From Bacteroidota bacterium (GTDB lineage Bacteria > Bacteroidota > Bacteroidia > Bacteroidales > VadinHA17), in contig JAKPOU010000042.1 in the NCBI GenBank assembly GCA_029547705.1, forward strand, positions 215,271 to 279,270: 64,000 nt of DNA. The letters run 5' to 3'. The notes beneath the pieces were generated by a model that was not told the origin of the DNA, searched no databases, and was given only the letters and a program-made list of their open reading frames with translations. The number at the start of each line of letters is the position of its first letter. Positions within the stretch are counted from its first letter, which is position 1. Both the position numbers and the translations under genes were made by a program. Positions 15,490-23,769 of this stretch are shown here, one piece after another.

Positions 15490-18462
15490 ATGACAATGAT
15501 AGACAATATAGACGAGCTTGGAAAATATGACTTCAGCGATACCTCCTTTGATCTGCTGATGCAGAAGAGAATACACAGGGTGTTGATAATATGCAGTAAT
15601 TATGACAATTACATGCTGGAGGAGGACGGGAGGATTGATGAGCAGATTTTTAATGAGTACGTGTCGCTGAGCCTGCGCCATCCCCCGGTTTTTGTACAGA
15701 CAGACAACGCGGAAGATGCACTCAGAATACTCAGGGAAGAAAGCATTGACCTGGTCATTTCAATGGAAAGCCTGAAGGGGACGGATGTTTTTGCACTGGC
15801 AAAAAGAATAAAGAATGAATATCCGGATATTCCCATTGTTGTTCTGACCTATCTGTCAAGGGAGGTAACCCTGCGTCTCAAGGGCGAGGACATGAGTGCC
15901 ATAGACTATGTGTTCTGCTGGCTGGGGGATGCTTCGGTGATACTTGCAATAATCAAGCTTATCGAGGATAAGATGAATGCCGAACACGATATTGAGGTTA
16001 TCGGCGTTCAGGCAATAATACTGGTTGAAAACTCCGTCAGGTACCTCTCGTCCTACCTCCCGAACATTTACAGGATACTGCTTTTACAGTCCCTGGATTT
16101 CCAGAAGGAAGCCCTTAATGAGCATCAGCGCATGCTCAAAAAGAGGGGGCGGCCCAAGCTTCTGTTCGCCAATAATTTCAATGATGCGGTAGATCTTTAC
16201 AGGAAATATAAGTACAATGTACTGGGTGTTATTTCCGACATCAGTTACAAGAGGGACAATGTGCAGGATGAGAATGCCGGCATAGAACTGTGCAGGATGG
16301 TTATGGCCGATGATGACAAGGTTCCTTTTCTCCTGCAGTCTTCCAGTTTGAAACACAGGAAGAAAGCCGAGGAAATGGGTGCCGGGTTCATTTATAAGTA
16401 TTCCAAGACCCTGTCCCTGGAACTGCGCAATTTCCTGATTCAGAACCTGGCCTTCGGCCCTTTTGTTTTCAGGAATCCTGAAACACTGGAGCCGATAGCC
16501 ATTGCCACTGATCTGCAAAGCCTGCAACAGAAGCTTCTTACAATTCCGGACAATGTCCTTGAATATCACGCTACCAGGAATCATTTCTCAAAATGGCTGA
16601 ATGCCAGGGCTCTCTTTCCGCTTGCCCAGATGTTCAAATACATAGGCAAGGAGGATTTTCCCAGCATTGAGGAGATGAGGCGCTTTCTTCACGTTGCCGT
16701 ATCTAGTTTCCGGCTGGGCAGGGGGAGAGGCGTAATTGCAAAATTCGACAAGGCCGGCTTTGATGAATACCAGGTATTCTCACGCATGGGCGAAGGATCC
16801 ATAGGAGGCAAGGCAAGGGGGCTGGCATTCATCAACAGGATGCTGAAGACGAACAAGCTTTACAACAGGTTTCCCGGCGTCCTGATAACAATACCCCGGA
16901 CAGTTGTTCTGAGTACGGATGCCTTTGATGAGTTCATGGATCATAATAATCTGTACCCTGTAGCCCTCTCCGATCTTCCGGACAGTGAAATCCTGAATAA
17001 ATTCCTGAATGCCAGGCTGCCCGGACATGTTATCCAGGATCTGTTCGCTTTCCTTGCTGTCTCACGCAGCAAGCCCATTGCAATACGGTCGTCAAGCAAG
17101 CTCGAGGATTCACACTATCAGCCTTTTGCAGGTATTTATTCAACCTATATGATTCCGAGGCAGAGTGAAGACCAGCGCATGGTAAGAACCATGGCGGAGG
17201 CAATAAAGGCAGTGTATGCCTCGGTGTTTTACAAAACCAGCAAGACATACATGACTGCCACGAGCAATGTGATTGATGAGGAAAAGATGGGTATTGTCCT
17301 TCAGGAGATATGCGGACGCAGTCACGGCAATATCTTTTATCCTACTTTTTCGGGTTTTGCAAGGTCACTGAACTATTATCCGATAGGTGCGGAAAAAGTG
17401 GAAGACGGGGTTGTAAATGTGGCTTTCGGTCTTGGGAAGCTGATTGTTGAAGGTGGATTGTCCCTTCGTTTCTGTCCCAGGCTGCCGAAGAAAATCATCC
17501 AGCTTTCATCCCCGGAGTCAGCGCTGCGTGACACTCAGAAAACTTTCCGGGCACTGGATCTTAACATGACCGGTTTTGTACCCTCAACCTATGACGGGGA
17601 GAACCTGCCTGCCCTGGATATCAGGGATGCAGACAACGATGCGGCGATGAGATATCTCGCCTCAACCTATGATTATGAAAACAATATTCTGAGAGACGGC
17701 ATACTGTATCCCGGAAGGCGGGTCATTACCTTTGCCGGCATACTGCAGCACAATCTCTTTCCCCTGGCAGATATTACCAACACTATTCTGGAATTCGGGA
17801 AAAAGGAAATGAACAATTCCATTGAGATTGAATTTGCCTGTGACCTTGAAACTCCTCCGCGGACTCCCAGGATTTTCAATCTCCTGCAGATACGCCCGGT
17901 GGTCCATTCGGAGGAATCAAGCACCATCAGCCTGGAGGATGTGAAGCCGGAAGACACCATAATCTATTCGGAATCGGCACTGGGGCACGGTATATTCCGG
18001 GATATATCCGACCTGGTCTATGTAAAGCCCGAATCCTTCAATCCGTCGAGAAACAGGGGTCTTTCAGTGATAATTGAGAATCTTAATTCCACCCTGGCCG
18101 GGCAGGGTAAGGGTTATGTGCTGATAGGGCCCGGCCGCTGGGGTTCAACCGATCCCTGGCTCGGGATCCCGGTGAAATGGGCGCAGATTTCTGCTGTAAG
18201 ACTGATTGTTGAATCGGGTCTGGAAAACTACAGGATTGATCCGAGCCAGGGAACCCATTTCTTTCAGAATCTTACCTCCTTCGGAGTGGGCTATTTCAAC
18301 ATCAATCCCTTTATTGACGAGGGATATTATGATGTTGATTATCTGAATAGTCTGAGGCCTGTTTATGAAGACGATGCCCTGAGGCATGTCAGGTTTGAAA
18401 AAGCCATCGACATAAGGATTGACGGCCGTACAAACAAGGGTGTGATAATGAAGCCTGAATAG
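15490..18462 (+). CDS. PEP-synthase-like ATP-grasp protein with tandem receiver-like domains
   Basis: A 990-residue cytosolic protein. Residues about 25-165 read as a receiver-like domain (VLIICSNYDNY, DLVISMESLKG, IPIVVLTYLS) in which the usual phospho-acceptor Asp is replaced by a Ser/Met segment. Residues about 215-330 form a second receiver-like domain with VISDISY at the acceptor position. From about 430 the PEP-synthase/PPDK N-terminal ATP-grasp domain begins (GEGSIGGKARGLAF, PIAIRSSSKLEDSHYQPFAG). I do not see the phosphohistidine swivelling domain (GGxxSHA) or the PEP-binding TIM barrel, so it is not an ordinary PEP synthase. The conserved tail includes GYVLIGPGRWGSTDPWLG. The reaction is unknown. 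Confidence 0.75.
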   Translation: MTMIDNIDELGKYDFSDTSFDLLMQKRIHRVLIICSNYDNYMLEEDGRIDEQIFNEYVSLSLRHPPVFVQTDNAEDALRILREESIDLVISMESLKGTDVFALAKRIKNEYPDIPIVVLTYLSREVTLRLKGEDMSAIDYVFCWLGDASVILAIIKLIEDKMNAEHDIEVIGVQAIILVENSVRYLSSYLPNIYRILLLQSLDFQKEALNEHQRMLKKRGRPKLLFANNFNDAVDLYRKYKYNVLGVISDISYKRDNVQDENAGIELCRMVMADDDKVPFLLQSSSLKHRKKAEEMGAGFIYKYSKTLSLELRNFLIQNLAFGPFVFRNPETLEPIAIATDLQSLQQKLLTIPDNVLEYHATRNHFSKWLNARALFPLAQMFKYIGKEDFPSIEEMRRFLHVAVSSFRLGRGRGVIAKFDKAGFDEYQVFSRMGEGSIGGKARGLAFINRMLKTNKLYNRFPGVLITIPRTVVLSTDAFDEFMDHNNLYPVALSDLPDSEILNKFLNARLPGHVIQDLFAFLAVSRSKPIAIRSSSKLEDSHYQPFAGIYSTYMIPRQSEDQRMVRTMAEAIKAVYASVFYKTSKTYMTATSNVIDEEKMGIVLQEICGRSHGNIFYPTFSGFARSLNYYPIGAEKVEDGVVNVAFGLGKLIVEGGLSLRFCPRLPKKIIQLSSPESALRDTQKTFRALDLNMTGFVPSTYDGENLPALDIRDADNDAAMRYLASTYDYENNILRDGILYPGRRVITFAGILQHNLFPLADITNTILEFGKKEMNNSIEIEFACDLETPPRTPRIFNLLQIRPVVHSEESSTISLEDVKPEDTIIYSESALGHGIFRDISDLVYVKPESFNPSRNRGLSVIIENLNSTLAGQGKGYVLIGPGRWGSTDPWLGIPVKWAQISAVRLIVESGLENYRIDPSQGTHFFQNLTSFGVGYFNINPFIDEGYYDVDYLNSLRPVYEDDALRHVRFEKAIDIRIDGRTNKGVIMKPE

Positions 18463-18466
18463 GGAT

Positions 18467-19348
18467 TCAGAACCGGGCTCCTTCTGTCCTGACATCCCTG
18501 CTGATCTTCCTGATCAGTCCCTGCAGGACATTTCCCGGACCAACCTCAATAAAATCTGTTGCACCATCCGAGATCATGTTTTCAATGCTCAGTGTCCATC
18601 TTACGGGAGAGGTCAGCTGGGAAACCAGCCTTGTTTTTATAATACCGGGATCGGCGGATGGCCTTGCATCACAATTCTGATATACAGGACAGCGGGGTAT
18701 GCTGAATGGCGTACTGCTGATGGCCTTTTCAAGTTCGGCCCTTGCAGGTTCCATCAGAGGCGAGTGGAAGGCCCCGCCCACCTGGAGTTTCACGGCCAGT
18801 TTGGCACCTTTCGGCTTCAGTATTTCAATTGCCCGCGCTATTCCTTCATCCGTGCCTGATATTACGATCTGGCCCGGACTGTTGTAATTGGCTGGAACCA
18901 CGATATCATCAACAGCGGCACAGGCTTCCTCAACTGTTCTGTCGTCAAGTCCGATTATTGCAGCCATTGAGGAAGGATGCAGCTCACATGCCTTCTGCAT
19001 GGCCGAGGCCCTGTGTGAAACGAGAAGGAGACCATCCCCGAATGACAGCGCCCCGGATGCCACCAGGGCAGAAAATTCCCCGAGGGAATGGCCGGCAACC
19101 ATATCCGGCCTGAATCCGTCTCCCATTACCGTGGCAAGGATGACCGAATGAAGGAATATTGCCGGCTGGGTAACCCTTGTCTGCCTGAGGTCCTCTTCGC
19201 TGCCCGTGAACATGAGCTCGCTTATCCTGAACCCCAGGAGCCTGTCTGCCTTTTCAAACATTTCTTTTGCCAGGGCGGATCCTTCATACAGATCCTTTCC
19301 CATACCCGGAAACTGGGCTCCCTGTCCGGGAAATACATATGCTTTCAT
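18467..19348 (-). CDS. fabD: Malonyl-CoA:ACP transacylase
   Basis: Loads malonate onto acyl carrier protein for fatty-acid synthesis. The 293-residue protein has AYVFPGQGAQFPGMGKDLY at the N-terminus, the nucleophile motif GHSLGEFSAL near residue 89, and the catalytic-histidine region GGAFHSPLM near 198. The C-terminal FIEVGPGNVLQGL is standard. It is the last gene of a minus-strand unit queD-folE-fabD, 8 bp after folE. It ends tail-to-tail with the PEP-synthase-like gene, 4 bp apart. Confidence 0.95.
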   Translation of the reverse strand: MKAYVFPGQGAQFPGMGKDLYEGSALAKEMFEKADRLLGFRISELMFTGSEEDLRQTRVTQPAIFLHSVILATVMGDGFRPDMVAGHSLGEFSALVASGALSFGDGLLLVSHRASAMQKACELHPSSMAAIIGLDDRTVEEACAAVDDIVVPANYNSPGQIVISGTDEGIARAIEILKPKGAKLAVKLQVGGAFHSPLMEPARAELEKAISSTPFSIPRCPVYQNCDARPSADPGIIKTRLVSQLTSPVRWTLSIENMISDGATDFIEVGPGNVLQGLIRKISRDVRTEGARF

Positions 19349-19356
19349 GTTTCGTT

Positions 19357-20004
19357 TCAGTGAAGTCCGGAACCAATGAGGTGAATAAACTCCTCACGTG
19401 TGTTTTGATTTGAAAGAAAGATTCCCGTAAAGGCAGATGTGGTGGTGACGGAATTCTGTTTCTGAACACCTCTGATCTGCATGCACATGTGCTGTGCCTC
19501 GATGACCACTGCCACTCCGAGCGGCCTGAGGCAGTCCTGCAGAGTGTTGCGTATCTGTACCGTCAGTCTTTCCTGTACCTGCAGGCGCCGGCTGTATGCC
19601 TCCACCACCCGTGCTATCTTGCTCAGTCCGGTGATATAGCCGTCGGGAATATAGGCAACATGCGCCTGTCCGAAGAAGGGAAGCATGTGATGCTCACACA
19701 TGGAATAAATGTCAATATTTTTTACTATAACCATTTGCTTGTAATCTTCCCTGAACTTGGCGGAATTGATTATCTCACAGGGATCCATGGAGTATCCCAT
19801 CATCAGGAAATGAAGGGCTTTTGCCACCCTTTCGGGAGTTTTCCTCAGTCCTTCGCGGTCAGGATCTTCCCCAAGCAGCTTCAATACCCTGTAATACATG
19901 CCGGAAAGTTCCCTGATGCTCTCCTCGTCCCATGACTCTATCCTGTTATAGCCATTATGCACATTCAGCTCACTGATTTTTCCGCTTTCATTTTTCTCAG
20001 CCAT
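19357..20004 (-). CDS. folE: GTP cyclohydrolase I
   Basis: Converts GTP to dihydroneopterin triphosphate, the entry to folate and pterin or queuosine synthesis. The ATG at 20004 (MAEKNESGK) is chosen because it overlaps the queD stop by 8 bp; an upstream in-frame start would overlap further. Motifs include [19 protein letters not shown], the zinc-site [18 protein letters not shown], and the C-terminal [16 protein letters not shown] with Cys and His zinc ligands. The 215-residue length fits the unimodular bacterial enzyme. Confidence 0.95.
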   Translation of the reverse strand: MAEKNESGKISELNVHNGYNRIESWDEESIRELSGMYYRVLKLLGEDPDREGLRKTPERVAKALHFLMMGYSMDPCEIINSAKFREDYKQMVIVKNIDIYSMCEHHMLPFFGQAHVAYIPDGYITGLSKIARVVEAYSRRLQVQERLTVQIRNTLQDCLRPLGVAVVIEAQHMCMQIRGVQKQNSVTTTSAFTGIFLSNQNTREEFIHLIGSGLH

Positions 20005-20410
20005 AATATTCGATTGAATTGTTTTCAGTTTCACAGATTCTCACACAATGGAGCTTAGCACCCTCTTGTTCTATGAAGGGCCTCAGTTCATCCCAGATGG
20101 AAATGGCAAGGTTTTCGGTTGTGGCTGTCTTTCCCTTCATAAAGTCAACTTCAAGATTGATGTTCCTGTGATCTATCCTGTCAATAATCCTGGCCCGGAT
20201 GATTTCCTTCAGCCTGCCCACATTCATGATAAATCCGGTTTCTTCTGAAATTTCACCTTTTACCGTTACAAACAACTCGTAATTATGTCCGTGCCACCTG
20301 GGATTTGAACATTTGCCAAACACTTCCATGTTCTTTTCATCCGTCCAGTCCTGCCTGAACATCCGGTGTGCTGCACTGAATCTTTCGCGGCGGGTGAGAT
20401 AGATCATCAT
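19997..20410 (-). CDS. queD: 6-pyruvoyl-tetrahydropterin synthase / QueD family
   Basis: Acts on dihydroneopterin triphosphate from FolE, giving either 6-carboxytetrahydropterin (queuosine route) or 6-pyruvoyl-tetrahydropterin. The 137-residue protein has the zinc histidines at His15 (FSAAHRM) and His40/His42 (WHGHNY), with the catalytic Cys34 in [10 protein letters not shown]. The C-terminal [16 protein letters not shown] supplies the substrate-binding Glu. It is translationally coupled to folE (8-bp overlap). Other queuosine genes are not in the window, so the final product is uncertain. Confidence 0.88.
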   Translation of the reverse strand: MMIYLTRRERFSAAHRMFRQDWTDEKNMEVFGKCSNPRWHGHNYELFVTVKGEISEETGFIMNVGRLKEIIRARIIDRIDHRNINLEVDFMKGKTATTENLAISIWDELRPFIEQEGAKLHCVRICETENNSIEYYG

Positions 20411-20506
20411 TCAGTTATTTAAGCTGCAATATTAACCATTAAAGTTGATCTTTTTAAATATATTTAAGCTCAATATTGTTGAACTGATGCTATTTGATCG
20501 AAGACC

Positions 20507-21343
20507 GTGAACGTTTTACTGGTTACCGCCACTGAGACTGAAGCAGCTGTATTCAGAAAGTATGCTGTCAATGATTCCCTCCGGAATGCTTCCCCTGACA
20601 GCCCCGGGCTTTCTGGCAGGTATGCTCCCGCTGAATGTCCGGAGCGTAGCGCCAGGGGTGGTTCTGCGGGTAGTCCTGATCTTCCCGGAAATTTTAACCT
20701 CAGCGTAATGGTCACGGGAATCGGAAGTGTTGCCACAGCCTGGGCTCTCACCAGGCGGCTCTGTTCCGGTCCCCGACCGGATCTTGTCATAAATGCCGGG
20801 ATTGCAGGAAGTTTCAGGGATTCCATCAGGACAGGGGATGTGGTGATGCCCCTTACGGATTGCTTTGCGGATGCAGGTGTTGAAAGTGCTGAAGGATTCC
20901 TTACTCTTTCAGAAGCCGGTCTTCAGGATCCGGACAGCCATCCCTTCACCGGAGGCCGGATTAATGCATACAGCTGCCCTGCAGGTTTTCAGTATCCGGG
21001 TCCTTCTGTCAACCGCGGTGAAAGGACCCTTGAACCTGACAGCTTTCTCAGGCTGGCGGCAGCAAATGTCCGGCCTGTCAGGGCCCTGACGGTAAATACC
21101 GTTACCGGTACCGCGGAAACTGCCGGCAGGCTCATGCGGAAATACGATCCGGATATTGAAACGATGGAAGGAGCAGCCTTCTTTTATGTATGCAGCCGGG
21201 AGGGGATTCCCTTCATTGCACTGAGAGCCGTTTCCAACAGAGTCGGCGTACGTGACCGTGCAGGCTGGAACATCCCGCTTGCACTGGAAAACCTTGCCCT
21301 GCTATTTGAAGATCTTCTTAAAAAAACTCTGCTGAAAAGATGA
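20507..21343 (+). CDS. mqnB: Futalosine hydrolase
   Basis: Removes adenine or hypoxanthine from (aminodeoxy)futalosine in the futalosine route to menaquinone. The protein starts at GTG 20507 (MNVLLVTATETEA). The nucleoside-phosphorylase fold is seen in MVTGIGSVATAWALTRRL, LVINAGIAGSFRDSI, and ETMEGAAFFYVCSREGIPFI followed by ALRAVSNRVG near the C-terminus. Residues about 29-65 are an unusual Ser/Pro/Gly/Arg-rich insert (SPDSPGLSGRYAPAECPERS). It overlaps mqnD by 4 bp, so the two are coupled. Confidence 0.9.
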   Translation: MNVLLVTATETEAAVFRKYAVNDSLRNASPDSPGLSGRYAPAECPERSARGGSAGSPDLPGNFNLSVMVTGIGSVATAWALTRRLCSGPRPDLVINAGIAGSFRDSIRTGDVVMPLTDCFADAGVESAEGFLTLSEAGLQDPDSHPFTGGRINAYSCPAGFQYPGPSVNRGERTLEPDSFLRLAAANVRPVRALTVNTVTGTAETAGRLMRKYDPDIETMEGAAFFYVCSREGIPFIALRAVSNRVGVRDRAGWNIPLALENLALLFEDLLKKTLLKR

Positions 21344-22173
21344 AACTGACACTGGGCTTTTCGCCCTGCCCGAATGATACCTATATTTTTGAAGCCATGG
21401 TACATGGCCTGATTGATACTGAAGGACTTGAGTTCGATTACTTCATGGCCGACGTGGAGGAGCTTAACCAGCAGGCTTTCAGGGGACTGACGGATATTAC
21501 AAAGATGAGCTGCCACGCTTATTCATTTGCTGCTGGTAATTATCTCATTCTGGATTCGGGAAGTGCCCTGGGATATAAAAACGGTCCCCTGCTGACAGCC
21601 AGAAGGAAAATGACTGATGAGGAAATATCAGTCTCACGCATAGCAATTCCGGGCAAGTATACCACGGCCAATCTTCTCTTCAGTCTTGCATGGCCTGATG
21701 CGGTCAATAAAACCGAATATCTCTTTTCCGGCATTGTTGATGCTGTGCTGGACGGAAGAGCTGATGCCGGACTGATAATTCATGAAACCAGGTTTACCTA
21801 TCAGGAAAAGGGACTGATAAAACTGGCTGATATGGGGCAGTTCTGGGAAGAGCTGACAGGCCTGCCCATTCCGCTGGGCCTGATAGCGGTTCACAGGAGA
21901 ATTCCCTTTGAAATTGCACAAAAAGTAAACCGGGTTATCAGAAGAAGTCTGGAATATGCCGGCAGGCGTTCAGATGCAATCAGCGGATTCATTGAAGAGA
22001 ATGCCCGGGAAATGGAAAAATCAGTGATTGAAAGTCATATAAGATTATATGTGAATGAATTCACTGCCGGTCTGGGCCAGACCGGCAGGAAGGCAATATG
22101 CACACTGTATGGAAAAGGACGTGAGAAGGGTGTTGTTCCGGAAATGCCGGAAAAGATATTTCTAGAAGCCTGA
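21340..22173 (+). CDS. mqnD: 1,4-dihydroxy-6-naphthoate synthase
   Basis: Converts cyclic dehypoxanthine futalosine to 1,4-dihydroxy-6-naphthoate in menaquinone synthesis. The 277-residue protein has the family signature LGFSPCPNDTYIFEAMVHG at residues 4-22, then DVEELNQQAF, DITKMSCHAYSFA and GYKNGPLLTA, and DAGLIIHETRFTYQEKGL near 146. It overlaps mqnB by 4 bp. The last seven codons fall inside the first unit of a 24-bp tandem repeat, so its C-terminus may have been extended or altered by repeat expansion. Confidence 0.94.
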   Translation: MKLTLGFSPCPNDTYIFEAMVHGLIDTEGLEFDYFMADVEELNQQAFRGLTDITKMSCHAYSFAAGNYLILDSGSALGYKNGPLLTARRKMTDEEISVSRIAIPGKYTTANLLFSLAWPDAVNKTEYLFSGIVDAVLDGRADAGLIIHETRFTYQEKGLIKLADMGQFWEELTGLPIPLGLIAVHRRIPFEIAQKVNRVIRRSLEYAGRRSDAISGFIEENAREMEKSVIESHIRLYVNEFTAGLGQTGRKAICTLYGKGREKGVVPEMPEKIFLEA

Positions 22174-22296
22174 AAAGGAATGTTTCCGTAGTTCAGAGCA
22201 GGAATGTTTCCGGAATCCAGAAGAGGATTGTTTCCGGAAGCCTGAACGGGCATGTTTCCGGAATCCAGAACCAGAATATTTCCTGGTGAATGGATG
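22153..22296. repeat. 24-bp tandem repeat, about six degenerate units
   Basis: Units start at 22153, 22177, 22201, 22225, 22249 and 22273. The consensus is close to GGAATGTTTCCGGAATCCAG plus four variable bases. The middle four units are best conserved; the first overlaps the 3' end of mqnD and the last decays. Each good unit contains the palindrome TTCCGGAA. There are no unique spacers between units, so this is not a CRISPR array. Function unknown. Confidence 0.85.
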
Positions 22297-22312
22297 CCCC
22301 GGTTTATTTTCT

Positions 22313-22320
22313 TAATTTTG
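22313..22320 (+). promoter_or_regulatory. Candidate -7 box for nitroreductase (TAATTTTG)
   Basis: TAATTTTG matches TAnnTTTG and lies 35 bp before the nitroreductase ATG. No good -33 element was found; the area upstream is the tandem repeat. Confidence 0.35.
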
Positions 22321-22355
22321 CTTTTAAATTTCAGAAATTAATATTTTTCCTTAAC

Positions 22356-22934
22356 ATGAAATTTGAAGATCTCGTATTCAGGACCCGTTCTTTCAGGCGT
22401 TTTGACGAATCCGTCAGAATAGGCCGTGATATCCTTGAGAAACTGGCCGGACTGGCAAGGCTTTCGGCATCCGCGGCCAACAGGCAGCCTCTGAAGTTCA
22501 TTCTCATCAGTTCGCCGGATGAATGTTCAAAGGTATTTCCATCCCTGGCATGGGCTGGTTACCTGAAGGATTGGGAAGGTCCCGCACCGGGCGAAAGGCC
22601 TTCGGCGTATATTATCATTCTGGGCGACAGGTCAATTGCCGAAACATTCGGAGTGGATCACGGCATTGCTGCGCAGAGCATTATGCTTGGAGCTACCGAG
22701 GCCGGCTTTGGGGGTTGTATGATAGCATCAGTAAAAAAAGAGCTTCTCAGAAAGAATCTGAACATTCCGGAACGATTTGAAATATTGCTTGTACTGGCTC
22801 TGGGCAAACCTGTGGAAAATGTAATCATTGATGAGATTAAGAACGGAGATGTGAAGTACTGGAGGGATCTGCAAAATAACCATCATGTTCCGAAAAGGCC
22901 CTTGAACGAGTTGATAATCAGGTTTGTTCATTAA
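22356..22934 (+). CDS. Nitroreductase-family flavoprotein
   Basis: A 192-residue FMN-dependent NAD(P)H oxidoreductase fold. The chosen ATG at 22356 gives MKFEDLVFRTRSFRRFDESV, where R-T-R-S-[FI]-R-x-[FY] is the usual N-terminal FMN phosphate-binding motif. Further signatures are LSASAANRQPLKFILI near residue 41 and the AAQSIMLGATEAGFGGCMIA segment near 113 (the A-x-Q-x-x-x-L-x-A pattern). The C-terminus has VLALGKPVE. The physiological substrate is unknown. The next gene starts 7 bp downstream. Confidence 0.88.
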   Translation: MKFEDLVFRTRSFRRFDESVRIGRDILEKLAGLARLSASAANRQPLKFILISSPDECSKVFPSLAWAGYLKDWEGPAPGERPSAYIIILGDRSIAETFGVDHGIAAQSIMLGATEAGFGGCMIASVKKELLRKNLNIPERFEILLVLALGKPVENVIIDEIKNGDVKYWRDLQNNHHVPKRPLNELIIRFVH

Positions 22935-22941
22935 ATCTGGT

Positions 22942-23658
22942 ATGAAAAGGTATTTATCTGTTTTATTGCATATTCTGATGCTTATCCATGTTTTGACCGG
23001 ACAGGAGGCAAAGCAGGGGATACAGGCTATGCTTTTTCGCGGTATTGTAATGAGTGCAGAAACAAAAATGCCCCTTTCAGGAACACAGATAATGATTAAC
23101 AGGGCTTTTGCATCTATAAGTGACACTGAAGGTAAATTTGCATTTTATGTTAACAGACTGGATACCGTCAAATTCAGTATGCTGGGTTATAAATCCACGA
23201 TCCTGCATATAAGTGATACACTTCAGGGTTATGAATTCATTGCAGGGATCTATATGAATACCGATACTCTGTCGATCGATGAAATAGTGATAATGCCCGG
23301 ATTAAGAACCCTGAAATCGGATCTGCTGAGACCAGCCGGTAAACCAGATCCTGAATTGGAAAATGCAAGGTACAATCTGGAAGTATCAGCATATCAGGGA
23401 AAGATCACCCAGAGTAAACTAGGGGACCCGGATATGAATTATAAATATCTGCAACAGAAGTACCGGGCAGAAGTTTATTCAAAAGGTCAGATCCCTTCCG
23501 ACAGGATAATCGGATTAAGTCCTTTCATGGTCGTTCCTGCAGTTTATCTTCTCATGAATGGATTCCCCGGAAAACCGCCCTCAATTAAACCACACCTCTC
23601 TGACTATGAACTGAACATGATTTATAAAAAATACCTGGAAACCTACGGAAAAAAATAA
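22942..23658 (+). CDS. Secreted carboxypeptidase-regulatory-like domain protein
   Basis: A 238-residue exported protein. The ATG at 22942 begins a signal peptide (YLSVLLHILMLIHVLTGQ). Residues about 35-115 form a CarboxypepD_reg-like beta sandwich (FRGIVMSAETKMPLSGTQIM, ASISDTEGKFAFYV, VKFSMLGYKSTILHI), a domain common in Bacteroidota surface proteins and at the N-terminus of SusC/TonB receptors. Here no receptor barrel follows; the C-terminal 120 residues have no recognised fold. It may be cotranscribed with the nitroreductase, but a functional link is not evident. Confidence 0.75.
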   Translation: MKRYLSVLLHILMLIHVLTGQEAKQGIQAMLFRGIVMSAETKMPLSGTQIMINRAFASISDTEGKFAFYVNRLDTVKFSMLGYKSTILHISDTLQGYEFIAGIYMNTDTLSIDEIVIMPGLRTLKSDLLRPAGKPDPELENARYNLEVSAYQGKITQSKLGDPDMNYKYLQQKYRAEVYSKGQIPSDRIIGLSPFMVVPAVYLLMNGFPGKPPSIKPHLSDYELNMIYKKYLETYGKK

Positions 23659-23769
23659 ATCTGCTCCCCGCTCCCTATTCCCCACACCACACTCCACACT
23701 CCCCGCTCATTATTCATCACTCAACTTCCGCTTCGCGAAACTGCGTCGTTTTACACCTTGTCTCATCTC
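23659..23769. other. Pyrimidine-rich, G-poor intergenic tract
   Basis: About 110 bp between two convergent genes. On the plus strand it is strongly C/T/A-rich (ctccccgctccctattccc, then cacaccacactccacactcc) with an embedded TTCCGCTTCGCGAA palindrome. No coding potential or clear terminator is seen. It looks like intergenic filler or a decayed repeat. Confidence 0.5.

Noticed and set aside
16084-16584. 166-residue open frame antisense to the PEP-synthase-like gene
   Set aside because: No motif, inside a long continuous gene.
15490-18462. Ordinary phosphoenolpyruvate synthase (ppsA)
   Set aside because: The phosphohistidine domain and PEP-binding barrel were not found, and receiver-like domains occupy the N-terminus.
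22153-22296. CRISPR-like repeat array
   Set aside because: The units are directly adjacent with no unique spacers, and no cas genes are present.
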